64,000 nucleotides of DNA from Pachyseris speciosa (Eukaryota > Cnidaria > Anthozoa > Scleractinia > Pachyseridae). The position numbers were made by a program, and so were the translations under genes. The stretch lies in the NCBI GenBank assembly GCA_016490735.1, contig JAEMWC010000263.1, forward strand, positions 80,001-144,000, read 5' to 3'. Below are positions 1-13,000 of this stretch, in pieces. Below the pieces are notes generated by a model. It ran no database searches and had not been told where the DNA came from. It saw nothing but the letters and a program-made list of their open reading frames with translations. Each line of letters starts with the position of its first letter. Position 1 is the stretch's first letter.

Positions 1-1062
1 GCTTGGAATTCTGATTGGTGCGTTGTTTACTGTTGTGTGGTCACAGTGAAAGCGACTGCTTTGGCTTTGTTTTTTTAGTAAAGAGACGTCACATTTCACG
101 ACCATAGCTACAAAACTGCTTGAAGTTATGACTATTCTGTGGAATCAGCTTTAAAAAAACTCACCAGCTGTAAAACGGCTTGTTCCGCCTGGAAAGAAAA
201 CAGACAAGGTAACATATTAAAACTAATTCGCAGGTAATACAGAGGAATACCCAAGATAGCTGAAAACGTGATACATGAAAGCAGTACACTTTAGGAACCG
301 CTACCATTCTTGAGGTATTTTTCACTCGCCTGATTGCAGCAAAGCCCCGTATAACATAGCTACTTATGCGTTCATAGCTAGAACACTGGCTGTCTCAATG
401 TTGCCAATGTTGATTTTTGTTTCGTTAACGTTTGCGTCGCAAGTAGAGGTTGGGTGCTCAGGGACCTGGGGGCTGGTACCGCCGACCCAAACCCAGGTCG
501 GTAGAACACCCCATAAGCCTGCCATACCCGCAACCCAGCCACAAGCCCCGCCCACCACACCAAGCCCCAAACCAAGCACCCGTCACACTGAACTAGGAGT
601 TCAGTGGAAGAAACAATAAATAAATAAATAATTATAATAAAATAACAATAATAATAAGAATAAGAAGAAGAAAACTAAAGGGAGGGGAGGGAGGGGAAAT
701 ACTCGAAAACACACGAGCTGCAACGCCCCGTACGCAGAGCAAGTAAAAACTACAAGCATGTGGAAAAGGTGCACGCATAAACGAAAAACGCTAACCACTG
801 GACTGCCTGAAGACGTCAGACATAAGCCAAAAAGGCTACTAGCAAACGCAAACGCGATGCCATGCCAATAACTGAGGAAAAACTTGCTCCTAGTTATTAA
901 CTAGGTTAAATTGCATTTAACCCCATTGATTTTTGTCCTAACAAATTTCTTCTTCCAGTTTGCCTTAATGCTTCTTCTATTCTCAGATTAGTAAAGCATC
1001 CATGAAATATTACTATCTTTAAATGACAAGTATTCATTTAAGATCAGCACACTCTTCCATAC
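1..1062. other. Putative intron sequence downstream of the last visible exon
   Basis: No exon with good GT-AG borders in the right phase was found here for the coiled-coil gene. The stretch contains an A-rich low-complexity patch (about 615-690) and otherwise unremarkable AT-rich sequence. It probably is intron of the minus-strand gene, whose remaining exons lie outside the window. Confidence 0.5.
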
Positions 1063-4000
1063 CTCACTTTCTGCTTGTTCCTGCGGATGAGAAAAGTGAA
1101 CTTTGGTTAACGACAAAAGCAAACCATATAATTGTTCCAGTGATAAGTTTGAACAAAGAAATCCGAGTATCATCTTACTTTTAATAGTTTATATTTTATC
1201 GTGTTAAATATCAGTGAATGCTGAGCCTCTTTTAAAATAATTTTACACCTATAAAAGAAAACAAACAAACCATAAAAAAGGACTGATTGCCTGTATAACA
1301 GGCGTTTATTTAGCTGAGCGCGAAGCGCTAGACACTTTTTCTCTCCCTCTCGACTCGCGCTAAGCACTTGTGTCTCGCGCATCGCGGTCGATGTCTCGTG
1401 CTTCGCGCTCGGCTAAATAACCGCCTGTTATGCAAGCTAAAAGACTGATGGCATACCTTGAGGCGCTCAGCCTCTTTGATTCTGCTAAGCATCGCTTCTT
1501 TCTCCTGTAAGTTGAAATTTAAAGAGAGCATGAGGTCATTTTATAGTACAGTACCACTCAAGTAAGTCAAGCAGCCACGTCGAGTTTCCTGCCCACGCGA
1601 ATCGCGTGGCGCGAGAGTCACCGAAGCGAAAAGTTCTGGCATAAAGCATGGATGACTTAACTACGCGAAATCCCTCTTGTTATGCACCAATGCAACTTCA
1701 GCTATTTGTTTTACCGAATTTGAGTCGTTCCTAGTTTTCTACAGAGTCTACCAGTTATCAAATAAAACGAGGCAAGCTACTATGAGAGAACAAGACGGGT
1801 TATTATAAATGTTACTTACCTTCTGGAAACTACTCTGTAATTCCTCATTTTGCTTTTTAAGGGCATTTGTCTTCATCATATACTGGGAAAAAAGAGAAAG
1901 AGAAAAGCAATAATCAGTAAGATTAAGTTGCATGGCCTAACCAGCCATGTTAAAGAACACAAGAAAGAATTAGACCTTTTGTCCCTCCACCTACTCTTCA
2001 TTATATATACAATGCACTAATTCAATCTCACTTCGATTATTGCAATCTTGTCTGGGGAAATTGTGGTAAAACCTTACTTGACAGGCTACAGAAGCTTCAG
2101 AACCGTGCCACTTGTGTTTTAACTTTTTCTAGCTATGATGCTAACGCCAACCGCTTCATTAGACAACTCGATTGGAAAGACTTGAGCACTCAATTCCAAA
2201 TACAGAAAGCCTTAATGGTATACAAGTCTTCAAACGGTCTTGTTCCTGAATACATTTATCGATCCTCTAAATTTGTCAAACGAAGTGAAATGCGTTGTTA
2301 CTCCCTGAGGGACTCTGTTAACAAACTAGGTGGTTTGCACGTTACGTCATCGCCGCCATGCTGGTGGACGTAAACAATACATCTCTCATTAGCTCCTTTT
2401 GTTCGTCCACCAGCATTTGTTCGTTTCACCATTGTTATCTGTGTCCCTAGAGATTGGCTGCAAACCACCTATTGTCCCGTTCCCGCAAACTAACTTCATG
2501 AAAAACAACTTTAGTTATAGCGGAGTAGCCCGGAACTGCCTGCCCTGTGATATGAGAGAGGCTAAATCTCTAAGTCAATTTAAACGATTGATTTATCTTT
2601 CATGAAGGACAGGTTTTAGCTAGATTAGTTGTAGTTAGTTTTTGTATTTTTTTTAGGGTAGTTAGGTTATTTATAATTTTTATACTCCTGGTGGATTTTA
2701 CCGTGTTTAAATAAATAAAGAACTAAACTAAACTTCATGTAGTCGTCCAGCCTCCAATTGAAGCTAAACCACAGTCATTACAACAACATACCCTGTTTTT
2801 CAGCTCTGCAAGTTCTAACTCCAACTTTTTTTGTCTTTCCTGTGCCTAAAATAAGTAAATACAATTTGTTTGTTGCTGGACTTTAAGTAAGTCTAAAAGG
2901 ATTTTAACCCATCTGGATAAATTCCTTGAAGTCTCAACGGCCAGAAACCAGTTTTTCACCTTGACCATTGGTGAGTAATTCTCTCATATAATTTTAGGGA
3001 CATACCTTAGCCTTGTAATCCTCTAGTTTCTCAATGAGATTGTCTTTGGACAGTGATTCCTGCAACACAAAAACGGCTATTAGATAAAGTTTACGCGCAG
3101 TCCTTGAGATTAACCCATTCACATCACGTGGGAATGCATAATTTATATGAAAATCATATATTTGAACTACGGATTAAGGAATGAAGATAACACTGATCAT
3201 CGCAGTTACAGTACTGGGCAGATGTAAGTTGACAGTCACTCGAAGCTTGAACTTCGTGACTCGAACCTCAATCCCCGATACTCGAAAGCTTCGAGGATCG
3301 AGGCTCAAGTCGAGTGCATCAAGTTTCGAGTCGAGTGAATTAAGTATCGAGTCGAGCGTTTCGAGTTTCGAGACAAGAAAACAAAAATGCTTTCCTTGAA
3401 ATCCAGTATCAAGATCCTCGAAAAATTCTTTGAGCATCTTGAAACTTGATGCTCAAAACTCAAAACTCGAAACTTGAGCCTCGAACCTCGATACTTGACT
3501 CTCAATAGCTTCGAGGATCGAGGATCAAGTCGAGACTGTCAACTTACATCTGCCCAGTACTGTATGAACACTATACTTAAGCAGTAGTGAAAATCATATT
3601 ATTGCAACTGCAGATTAAGGAATGAAGATGACAGTGATTATCACAGTTATGAACACACCTCTTGTGGTGAAAGGGTTAAAATGGTAGAAGAGTGAATTTT
3701 TTTATGAAACTGTTGTAAGGAACAATAGTTACCAATTCAACATCCTCCTGTTCCTCCTCGGGCACCACCTGTAGCAAAGAAGGCTTTCGGTCCTGGACAC
3801 TTGTTTCAATCTCATCACTCAAATCTTCTGTCTCACTCTGAATGCCTACATCAACCATGTTCACAGTTGTGACAACTAATGAAGGGAAAAATTGACAAAG
3901 AGGAACAAGTTATACTAAAACAGCTTATGAGATTGGTTCTGGACATTATTTTAAAACAAGAATACAATTTAAGATCAATTTTTCTTGTTTTGATGGAATT

Positions 4001-7000
4001 TTGGGCAATGCACCTTATCTTACTTTCATTGCAGTGAGATAAGTGCTTAAGTTCATTTACTTTACATTCTGTGACAAGATGCCATTGATTGTAAATGAAG
4101 GGATGTAAGCGTGTGGAAATGCTCCTTGCTTGTACACCATGGTTGACTTCAAAATGACAAAGTTGCCCAGATTCTAGACCTTTAGTTTGAAGAATCAAAA
4201 TAATGCTTAACACAATGTTCCAAGGACAAAACTGACCACTCCATAGACAGTGAGTACCTATTTAGCAAGTTAAAACTTTGAAATACATATAATTATTACC
4301 CTCCTACGCAGATGCTCCTTGGGCTAGGAACGCATGACAAACCCAAAGAGTGTCTGCGTAGGAGGCTATGTAATTATGAACATGTAATAAGTGAACCTTG
4401 ACAAAATCACATAGAGACTATTGGTAAAGGACTATGCTACAACAACTATTACGTACATGTAACTCAAGCTTGATTTCTATGCATGTTATGTTACAGTGGA
4501 TGCTGAATTAATTTGTGTTGTAACAAGATGCTTGAGAGCATTCACATGGTATACTGATGGTGACGCGTTCAAAATAAACGGTGTGGAAATTGAATACTAC
4601 GTCCACTAACAAATTTGGTAAAGAGCATCTGTTATACCTTGTTTGAAAAAGCCAACCAGACAAGGCATTGTAGACGGTCACCCATGCAAGTGATAGCCCC
4701 GTCCAACAGGGCTTAAAGCCGAGGCTACACGAGCGATTTTTCACTCGCGCCGGTGATGCGATTTTTTCAATTTTGTCGCGTCACCAGCGTGCGATGAAAA
4801 TCGCAAGTGTAGCCACCCTTGAACTGGCAACGCAACAGGTAAAAAGTCGCAAGAAAAAAATCGCGAGAAATTGAATGAGTTTAATTTTTTGCGATTCTTT
4901 TTCTGCGATTTTTTGAGCTGTCGCATCACCTGTGCGAGGGTGGTTACACGGGTGATTTTCACTACGCGCTGGTGACGCGACAATTAAAAAAAAAATCGCA
5001 TCACCATCGCAAGCAAGAAATCGCTTGTGTAGCTGCTGCTTAAAAGTAACTCCAGTGACAGTTGGCCAGCGTGTCGTAGAGTTCACTACCTTTTATCAAC
5101 TTATCAAACCCTGTTTGTAATACTACAGGGGCACCCAATGAGCCAACCTAAAGCTGTAGAAAGGCATTTTTAAGTACCTTATGGTGTTTGAAGTGTGTTT
5201 AAAGTGATGTTTTCATTTGTTAGAAGAAGTTCATCTGTTCGGATTCTCTAGCTGAAATTTTAATTGTCCGAAATTGTTAGGGAACAAAATCTTCCTTTGA
5301 GAAAGTGCAAGCTGAAATGATCTTTCCAGGAACTTTTTACGGAACTACGTAGTTTCTTTTCCGAAAATGCTAGCTGACATTTTTGACTGCCAAAAATAGC
5401 AAATACGACCTTTCCGAAAAACTCAGGGGCTATGATTTCCCCATTGCGAATCTTTTAGGCCTCGTTTTAGTTACGAAAATCAGAGCGCACTCTTTAATCG
5501 ACCCAAAAGCCCAACGCGAATTACCTTCCACCAAACAGATATCTACCGAAACTTGTCGTTGGGTGCCCCTGATACTACACTGATTGGTTACATTCGCATT
5601 TCCATTTTGGAATGCTCTTTACTCTTTGCAGCACGCTTTCGCTGCACTACACAGGCCAACTGGTGAACGCGTTGCTTCGATCAACACACTATTCACATAA
5701 ATAAACCACAAGAACAAGCATTCAATATGAACCTTGATTAGAATGAACCTTATCACCAACACTACGGACAATGCAAAACATTTCGATCATTTCAACAATG
5801 GTTCATGAAGGACTATCATATCAATTTGTCCATCATAATTTTCTAATTGTAAACATGCCTGAAACAACATTTCAAAAAACTTATTTCAGTTGGCATGTTT
5901 TGGAGAATCTTTAAAAATAGCAAAGTTAAGCTCAATAAAACAGTCTATTGCACATGAAAACTTTCCTGGATAGGTTAAGCAATAACTAACCTTATCACCA
6001 ACACTATTTTTATAGTGAGTAGTATCATGTGTCAAATTGCTTAAAAGGGGGCTTGCTTATTAGACAAAGCACTTGGCAAGCTGGCCAAGTGAAGACGCTG
6101 GTTCGACTTTTTGGCTAGCTGGCTGAGTAAACACACAAGTTCGATTGAGAAAGCATTCGGAACTCTGTAAGCACACAGGTTGGAATGCCGAACTAGTTGC
6201 AGCACGCTTCCGAAAAACACTTTATTCAACTATTCACAGTTCACTGAACACAAAAAGCAAAAGCAAATAAATAACAAGAACAAACATTCAGCAATGTCAG
6301 TAGGATCTTACCTTCGTTCGGCAGCAGTGAAGTTATTTTACTTATGTCAGAACACTTCACCCTTTAATGTGTTGTCTAGCCTGGGTGGCAGGTGCTAGAA
6401 AGGGGAAGAGGAGGGGGAAACTTTCACTTTCCCTTTCCCTTTCAAGCGGCTGCCACGCAGACTACGTGATGTCATGTCAAGAGCCCATGCAATCGTACAA
6501 TAAAAGGCTTGAGAAGTGTGACATAAATTTTGGTTGGTAACGGCTACTGACAATGCAAAACATTTCAAACACTTCAAACATTTAAAAAGCACGTGTCTAT
6601 TTGAGCGAAACGCCACCAAATTTAGGACGCGGTCTGCCCCACAGGCATACCACGTAATAAAATCTTGAGCCCAAAATCTATAGAATTTACAGAAAAATAA
6701 ATAATAATGGCACACCTGGAATCTCTGCAGGTGTTTGCTCTGCTGTGGCACTCTCTTTCTTCTCTGAACTACCCTCCCCTCCTATGGAATTTCCAGATGG
6801 TTCCACAACAGCCTGGGGTTTGTCTGTAGGGGACTTGGATTTTGCAGGTTTTTCAGGGGTCCCTCTGGAGGACTTCTCTTTCCTGCTCTTGTCAGACTTG
6901 GATGCTTTGCGGGAGAGAGACTTTCCAGTAGGGCTGTCAGTGGTGTTGTCTTGAGTAACCTCAACAGCTGGTGATGCTTGTGAAGGGGTGGTTGATTTAG

Positions 7001-10000
7001 TGAGTGGAGTGGATGAACTGTCACTATGCTCTGAGCCTGACCCTGTATCACTCTGAAAATTCATACAGCAAAAAAATAATAGTGTTTTATAAAACATGGA
7101 TGCGGCCGAGTGTGGAAAAGTTCTTAGAATTCAGTCTTCGGGTAAAAAGCATACTAAAGATAAATACTTAGAAGGGAAAAGCTTCAATGCATGAAAAAAC
7201 TATGGTAGGCACGTTTACATTGTTTGCTTTTTTTGCTCTATTTAAAAAAAAACTGGAATTCGACCCATTTTCCATTGGAAACGCCTTTTCATGTCTGACT
7301 GTTTCTTAAAATCTGTTAAATAGGTGACTCTGGGGGGATCTAGGCAAATCAACAACAAAATGTTCAAATTAAGTCAGGTACTGATAAAATACAATACTGG
7401 TAATCCTAATTTTATTGTGAAACATTTCCATACTGATTTGCACCCGCAAGTGACTTGAATAAATTTATTTGTTGACTGCTCAGCTAGGGTTGCTAGATAA
7501 TAGTTTGTACAACAGTTCAAACAAGGACAGTTCGATGTGCAAACAAATCTATAGTTGTAAATATAATAGTACTAACACAGTGCCAAATTAAAAATAATGT
7601 TTGTAGCAGCTTACTGAAAATGACCTGCTCTCCGATTCCCAGTTTGGCTTTAGAAAGTCTCGCTCTTGCGAGCTTGCTGTTACTGATCTTACTGATTGCC
7701 TCCTCAACAATATGGACATCGGAATCCTGAATGGGCTCTTGTTAGTCGATCTTAAAAAGGCGTTTGACCTTGTAAATCATAGCATTCTTCTTTCAAAACT
7801 TCAAATCTATGGTTGTTCATCTTCCACTGTTCAGTGGTTTGCTTCTTATCTCTCTGACCGTTTTCAATGTACTAGCTTTAAGGGTACACTATCTGACCCC
7901 CTTCCTGTATCTATCGGTGTTCCACAAGGTAGCATTCTTGGTCCTCTTTTCTTTCTATTATTCATAAATGACCTCCCTTTATTTCTGTCGCAGAACACTA
8001 CTCTTACTATGTTTGCTGATGATACTTCAATAATTCAATCTAGTTCTACTATCCTCGAGTTAAATGCTCGCCTTAATTGTGATGCTTCTGGCGTGTTTAC
8101 ATGGGCTAATTTAAGCAACATGGCGCTCAACACGTCAAAACCTAAATCTATCTTGATTACAACTCAACAGAAGTTTCATCGTCTAAATGATCGTTCTCTT
8201 AATGTCGTGATTAATGGGAAGTTAATTGAACAAGTTCAGCATGCAAAACTACTTGGTGTTACTCTTGATTGCCATCTTACATGGGAGAAACACATTGATC
8301 ATATATGTTCAATTGTAAACAGTAGATTGTCCCTCTTAAGAAGGATCAAACCGTTTCTCAATCATCACTGTGCTCTACGTTTCTTCAACTCCTGTAATTC
8401 ATAACCTCTTTATCTATTGTTCGAGTGCTTGGGGTAATTGTTCGAGTTATTTATTGTCTTGACTTCTTTGCCTTCAAAAACGTGCAGCTAGATTGCTTCT
8501 TGATGCCGACTTCAACCAACCATCTGTAAGCTTATTTTCCCAACTCAAATAGCCTCCTATTTTCGACCTTATAAAACTAAGAAAACTTGTACTCTTATTC
8601 ACTATCCTTAATAATCCTAATGCTCCTCTTTGTCTTAAACGTAAATTCAATTTCTTGTCTTCGGTTCGTTCAGCTGGTCTGCACACAAGAGCTTGCGCTT
8701 TTAATCTTCAAGTTCCCTACCCACAGTCTAATTCTGGAAAGCGCACATTTGCTTACTCTGCTGCCACCCTTTTCAATTGCCTTGACACTGATCTTAAGCA
8801 AATAGCACGTGCATCTCCTTCTCCTATTACTCTTTCATCTAGATTAAATAATTTTAAGCATAAACTCCTTATATTATTCATTAAGTTTGCTAGTAATGTT
8901 CTTCATCTTGAACAATAATGAGTGAGTGTCATGAGTGTCGTTTTTCTCTTTATTGCAACTGTATTAGATGGTAAGTAGCGTATATCAACTTATATCTATG
9001 TTAAACCATATATTTGACTCGTTTTAGTTTCTCTTGTAGTAACTCGTATATTGCTCATTAGGTATTGTTTTATATGTGTATTTTGTACAGTTGTGAAGGC
9101 CATAAGTTAGATAACTCATTGGGTTAATTACATCACCTTCGTTAAATAAAGAATATTGTATTGTATTGTATTGCAGACATTTTGGGCCTAGCCCTTCCTC
9201 AGTGCTAAGTTGAGTTCTGAATAGGACACGTCATTGAATAAATAAACAGTTGTAAGTGCGACTCTAACGGATAGGTAGGAACACGCGTGTCAAGCTGTTT
9301 AAAAATTTAGTCCATGTGGCCTAAGGGTGCCAAGAGGAAAAATTAGGTGCATTTCGTCATGACGTCTAGCATTGTTAGTACCCCTGCATTGTTTTGTGCA
9401 GTGAACCTCCATGTCATTTCGTCCGTGTCCAGGGTTGTTGAAATGTTCTGCAACAAATCTATAGTATGGCAAAATTTATAATAGTATTTTAATTCAGCTG
9501 TGGATTTAGGGGTGGGGCCAAGGGGGCCACGGCTCCCCCATGTTTCCTGTAGTTTGTAAAAATATTCTGTGACCAACCAACTTTAAAGTGGTATTGTGCA
9601 ACAGGCCGTTTTATTTATTTCTTCAGCCCCCTCTTACTGGATTCTTTGGATGTGCCCCTGTAATTTACATTCTTGATTAATACATACCAAGTTTCTGCCC
9701 TTGTTCAAGAATTTGACAGCCTGAGCTGAAGACTTGAGTGACAACTTTCGCAGTGATTCCCCACCATCAGAACTCTCCGGGGAAAAAAGGCTGTTTCGTT
9801 TGCTTCCAGAGTCAGCTGCTAGGGAATTACGTTTGCTTGAATCTGACAACTCTGTTTTAAGCTCTTCGCTTTTCCTTCTTGCCTGTAACAGAAAGCCATA
9901 CATAAGTTATTAAACAAAGGCACTATAAATGCAGTCAACTTAATCTTGTTTTTTTTTCCTTAGGGTCATTGACACTCTTAAGTTCTAACTAGTGTGAAAA

Positions 10001-13000
10001 TAGCTAGCGATCTTGTTTTGCTACAGAATTATTGACGAAAGAACAAAGTGCTCACTTACTACTTCTAGAGCTTTCTGCATTCTGTTTAACTCCACCTTAT
10101 GATCTTCTCGAAGACTAGTTAATTCTCTCTGATGGTTCCCCACCATTTCTTTCACTTGGTCATCATAATGTTGCTTTAATTCTAAAACACCACATTGAAA
10201 TAAAGATGTTATTGTACATGTGTTACTGTATACATACTACTCGTCACTTGTATTTTCTTTGCATACACACTCACCTAAAGGCTTGTGTGTATACCAATAA
10301 AATACAAGTGACTCGTGGGATATTCCATGGTATACCACGAGAAAGGGTTGCATAGCTATTTTATACCATGCCATAGAAAATGCAGTCGCCAGCAAGGCCA
10401 GCATGAGCAGGAATCTCAAAGCAAGATGGGAAGGTTGGATGTGATACATTGCATTGATCGCTGGGAAGGTTTGATGGAATACTGACGAATATACAACGGC
10501 TTTCCTGCATTCTGATTGGCTGTAAACTATTTTCTATGGCATGGTATAAATACATGTAACGGTCAAAGTGGAGTGAAGTTTGTACTAAAGAGCCTGTGTG
10601 TAGCCGTCCCTTCCTTAAGAAAAAAAACTACCAATAAAAAATTTAAAGACATCACAATTTCACCAGCATGGAAATGTGTGATCCTATGTTTACTAGTGAA
10701 CAGAATATTCAAATTTGATTCAAATTTGAGTATGTACAAATAGCCATCTGATGATACAGTGTATGTCTATGGTAACCAGTTAATATTGGCTTAGAAACTC
10801 CATCCTTTGTGCAAGTTAATTTTACATTATTAGAATAAAAGAATGATTTAAAATACTAGAGGTTCTTTTCTGTGGTCAGCTCAAGCGCACTAAAAACAAC
10901 TTGTCTCTAAGAGAAAGGGAAGAGGTGTAGCTTTACAGCTGTACATATGCAAGTGAAAGTGTTCAATTTCACCGTATCCTCACCTGTTCGTAAATCCGCT
11001 ATATACTGTTGTTGATCACGGATTTTTTCCTCGTACATGTCTTTAGATTTCTGTAGTAGAGAGCCAGATATTGGCTAATATTAATTTTACTGGAAAAATT
11101 AAACTAAAGGAATCTGTCATTTCAAGTCCTCACAGTGTTTATTTGTTACTGTACATATTCAAGTGCTTAAGACACCATGCAATATTGCAAGCTAGCTGAA
11201 GAGACCTTCCAAAGAGGTAGAACCAACAAGCAACACTGCACTGAAAAAATCAACATCTTCTTCCAAAACGCCAACAACTGACAGACGTTGAATGAAAAAT
11301 TGCGACAGTTTGCGACAGGGACAATTAACTTTCCATTCCTCTTCGTTTTCATTGTGACAGTGACATTTGTTGCCAACAAAAAAGGAGAGAGGCAGAGTCA
11401 TAAAGTAGCAATAAAGAAACACCAGACCACCCCTTTGAAGGCCTCACTGAAAGTATTTTTCAGTCCTTAATCAAAATGTAATGCAGAAAACAACATGACA
11501 TGTAGGTCAGGCCCTGATAATGAACATTAATATCAATTATTGTTTTTAAATCAAACTAACAACAATGATCCTTGATGATTCGATTTCTTCTTTCTTTAAA
11601 AGAGCATTTTACAGTTGTGGTGATTTAACAGAAGGGTATCCAAGGCACCAGAGAACAAGCAGTAAGTTCAAAGTAAAATACAGCAGAAGCTAGTCAACAG
11701 TTTCCTTCATGTGAGAATGAATATATGAAAATCACATATATTTGAACTGCGGATTACAGAATGAAATCTATGAATGATCATTGCAGTTATGAACACTACA
11801 TGTACAGTAGTGAAAATAAAGCCTGAAAAAAATTCAGGCTTGTACAGGGTTTCCTTCATTTTGTAACAGGACGTGATTAACAACATTAAGACAGCCCTAT
11901 GGCTAGGGTGATATTCCAACATGAGGTCCCCCCAGCATTGCATTAAGACTTCCTGGGACCCATTACTACAACTGAGTAAGAAGACACATCAGTGAAGTGA
12001 TATCTTTTGTTCTACAGAAATAAAAAGACAGTGCAGCCAGCAACCAGCCTTAACACTACCAACCCACTGATTTTCTAAATGAAAGTCTGATTTAATGTCC
12101 ATTGTACAAGCAACTACACCACTATGTCCCCACTTGCATTTAGAGAAATACAACCGTGAAGCCTGTGTCTATATCAAAGAACAGTGTCTAATGCTACAAC
12201 AACAACAACAACAACAACTTTTATTTATAGAATAAATATCCAGCGTAGAAAGGACTGTTCCGCAAATAGCATTGCTAGTCTGGGCGGAACAGTCATACAA
12301 AACAATTACAAAAATTTAATAAATTTACAAGAGGAGACTTACATAGTTTTTAAACAGATTGTACCAAATCATGAAATCGTTAAATCGTTAACATAAATTA
12401 CAAGTTCAATGACTCTTACAAGGTATGTTTGAATGAAGAACTCAAGTTCAATTGTATGTTTTTAGGCCAGAGGTAATTTGGGAAATATCAATATAGTCAT
12501 CATACTTCTTAAGAATATCGAGAAGGAAAGAGTGGAGTTTTGTTTGGAAGTGTTTCTTCGGGAGCTCTCTTAATGATGCTGGCATCTCATTCCAAATTTT
12601 AGCTCCTACTCTTGAGAAAGCTCTTTTTTGGATTTCTAACCTAGATTTCTCAATATAAAATTTATTTGCTGACGAAGACCGAGTGTTATAAGAGTGAATA
12701 CTGGTAGTGTCGCTGAATAGGTTTAAAATGTTACTAGGTACTTTCCGGTTTCGTATATCATGCATTAAGCAACAGACGGATTACACGGCCTAATCTAACC
12801 TCGTTAGCTAAATATGCGTCGATCACACTGGAATGCTGGTAAGCAGACCATTTATTTCTTGTAGCGGATTTCAAAGTTACAGGTTTATCGCAACCAAGTC
12901 TAAATCCTTCCTTGATACCCTGAAGGACAAAGTTTGCCTTAGCCCTATCAGGATAGAGTGTCAATTCAGCTTCAAATAACTCAAAGTTTAGTGGAGAAAC

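Noticed and set aside
12184..12225. Poly-threonine ORF (ACAACAACA run)
   Set aside because: It is the reverse complement of the GTT tail of the LINE at 12192-15645.
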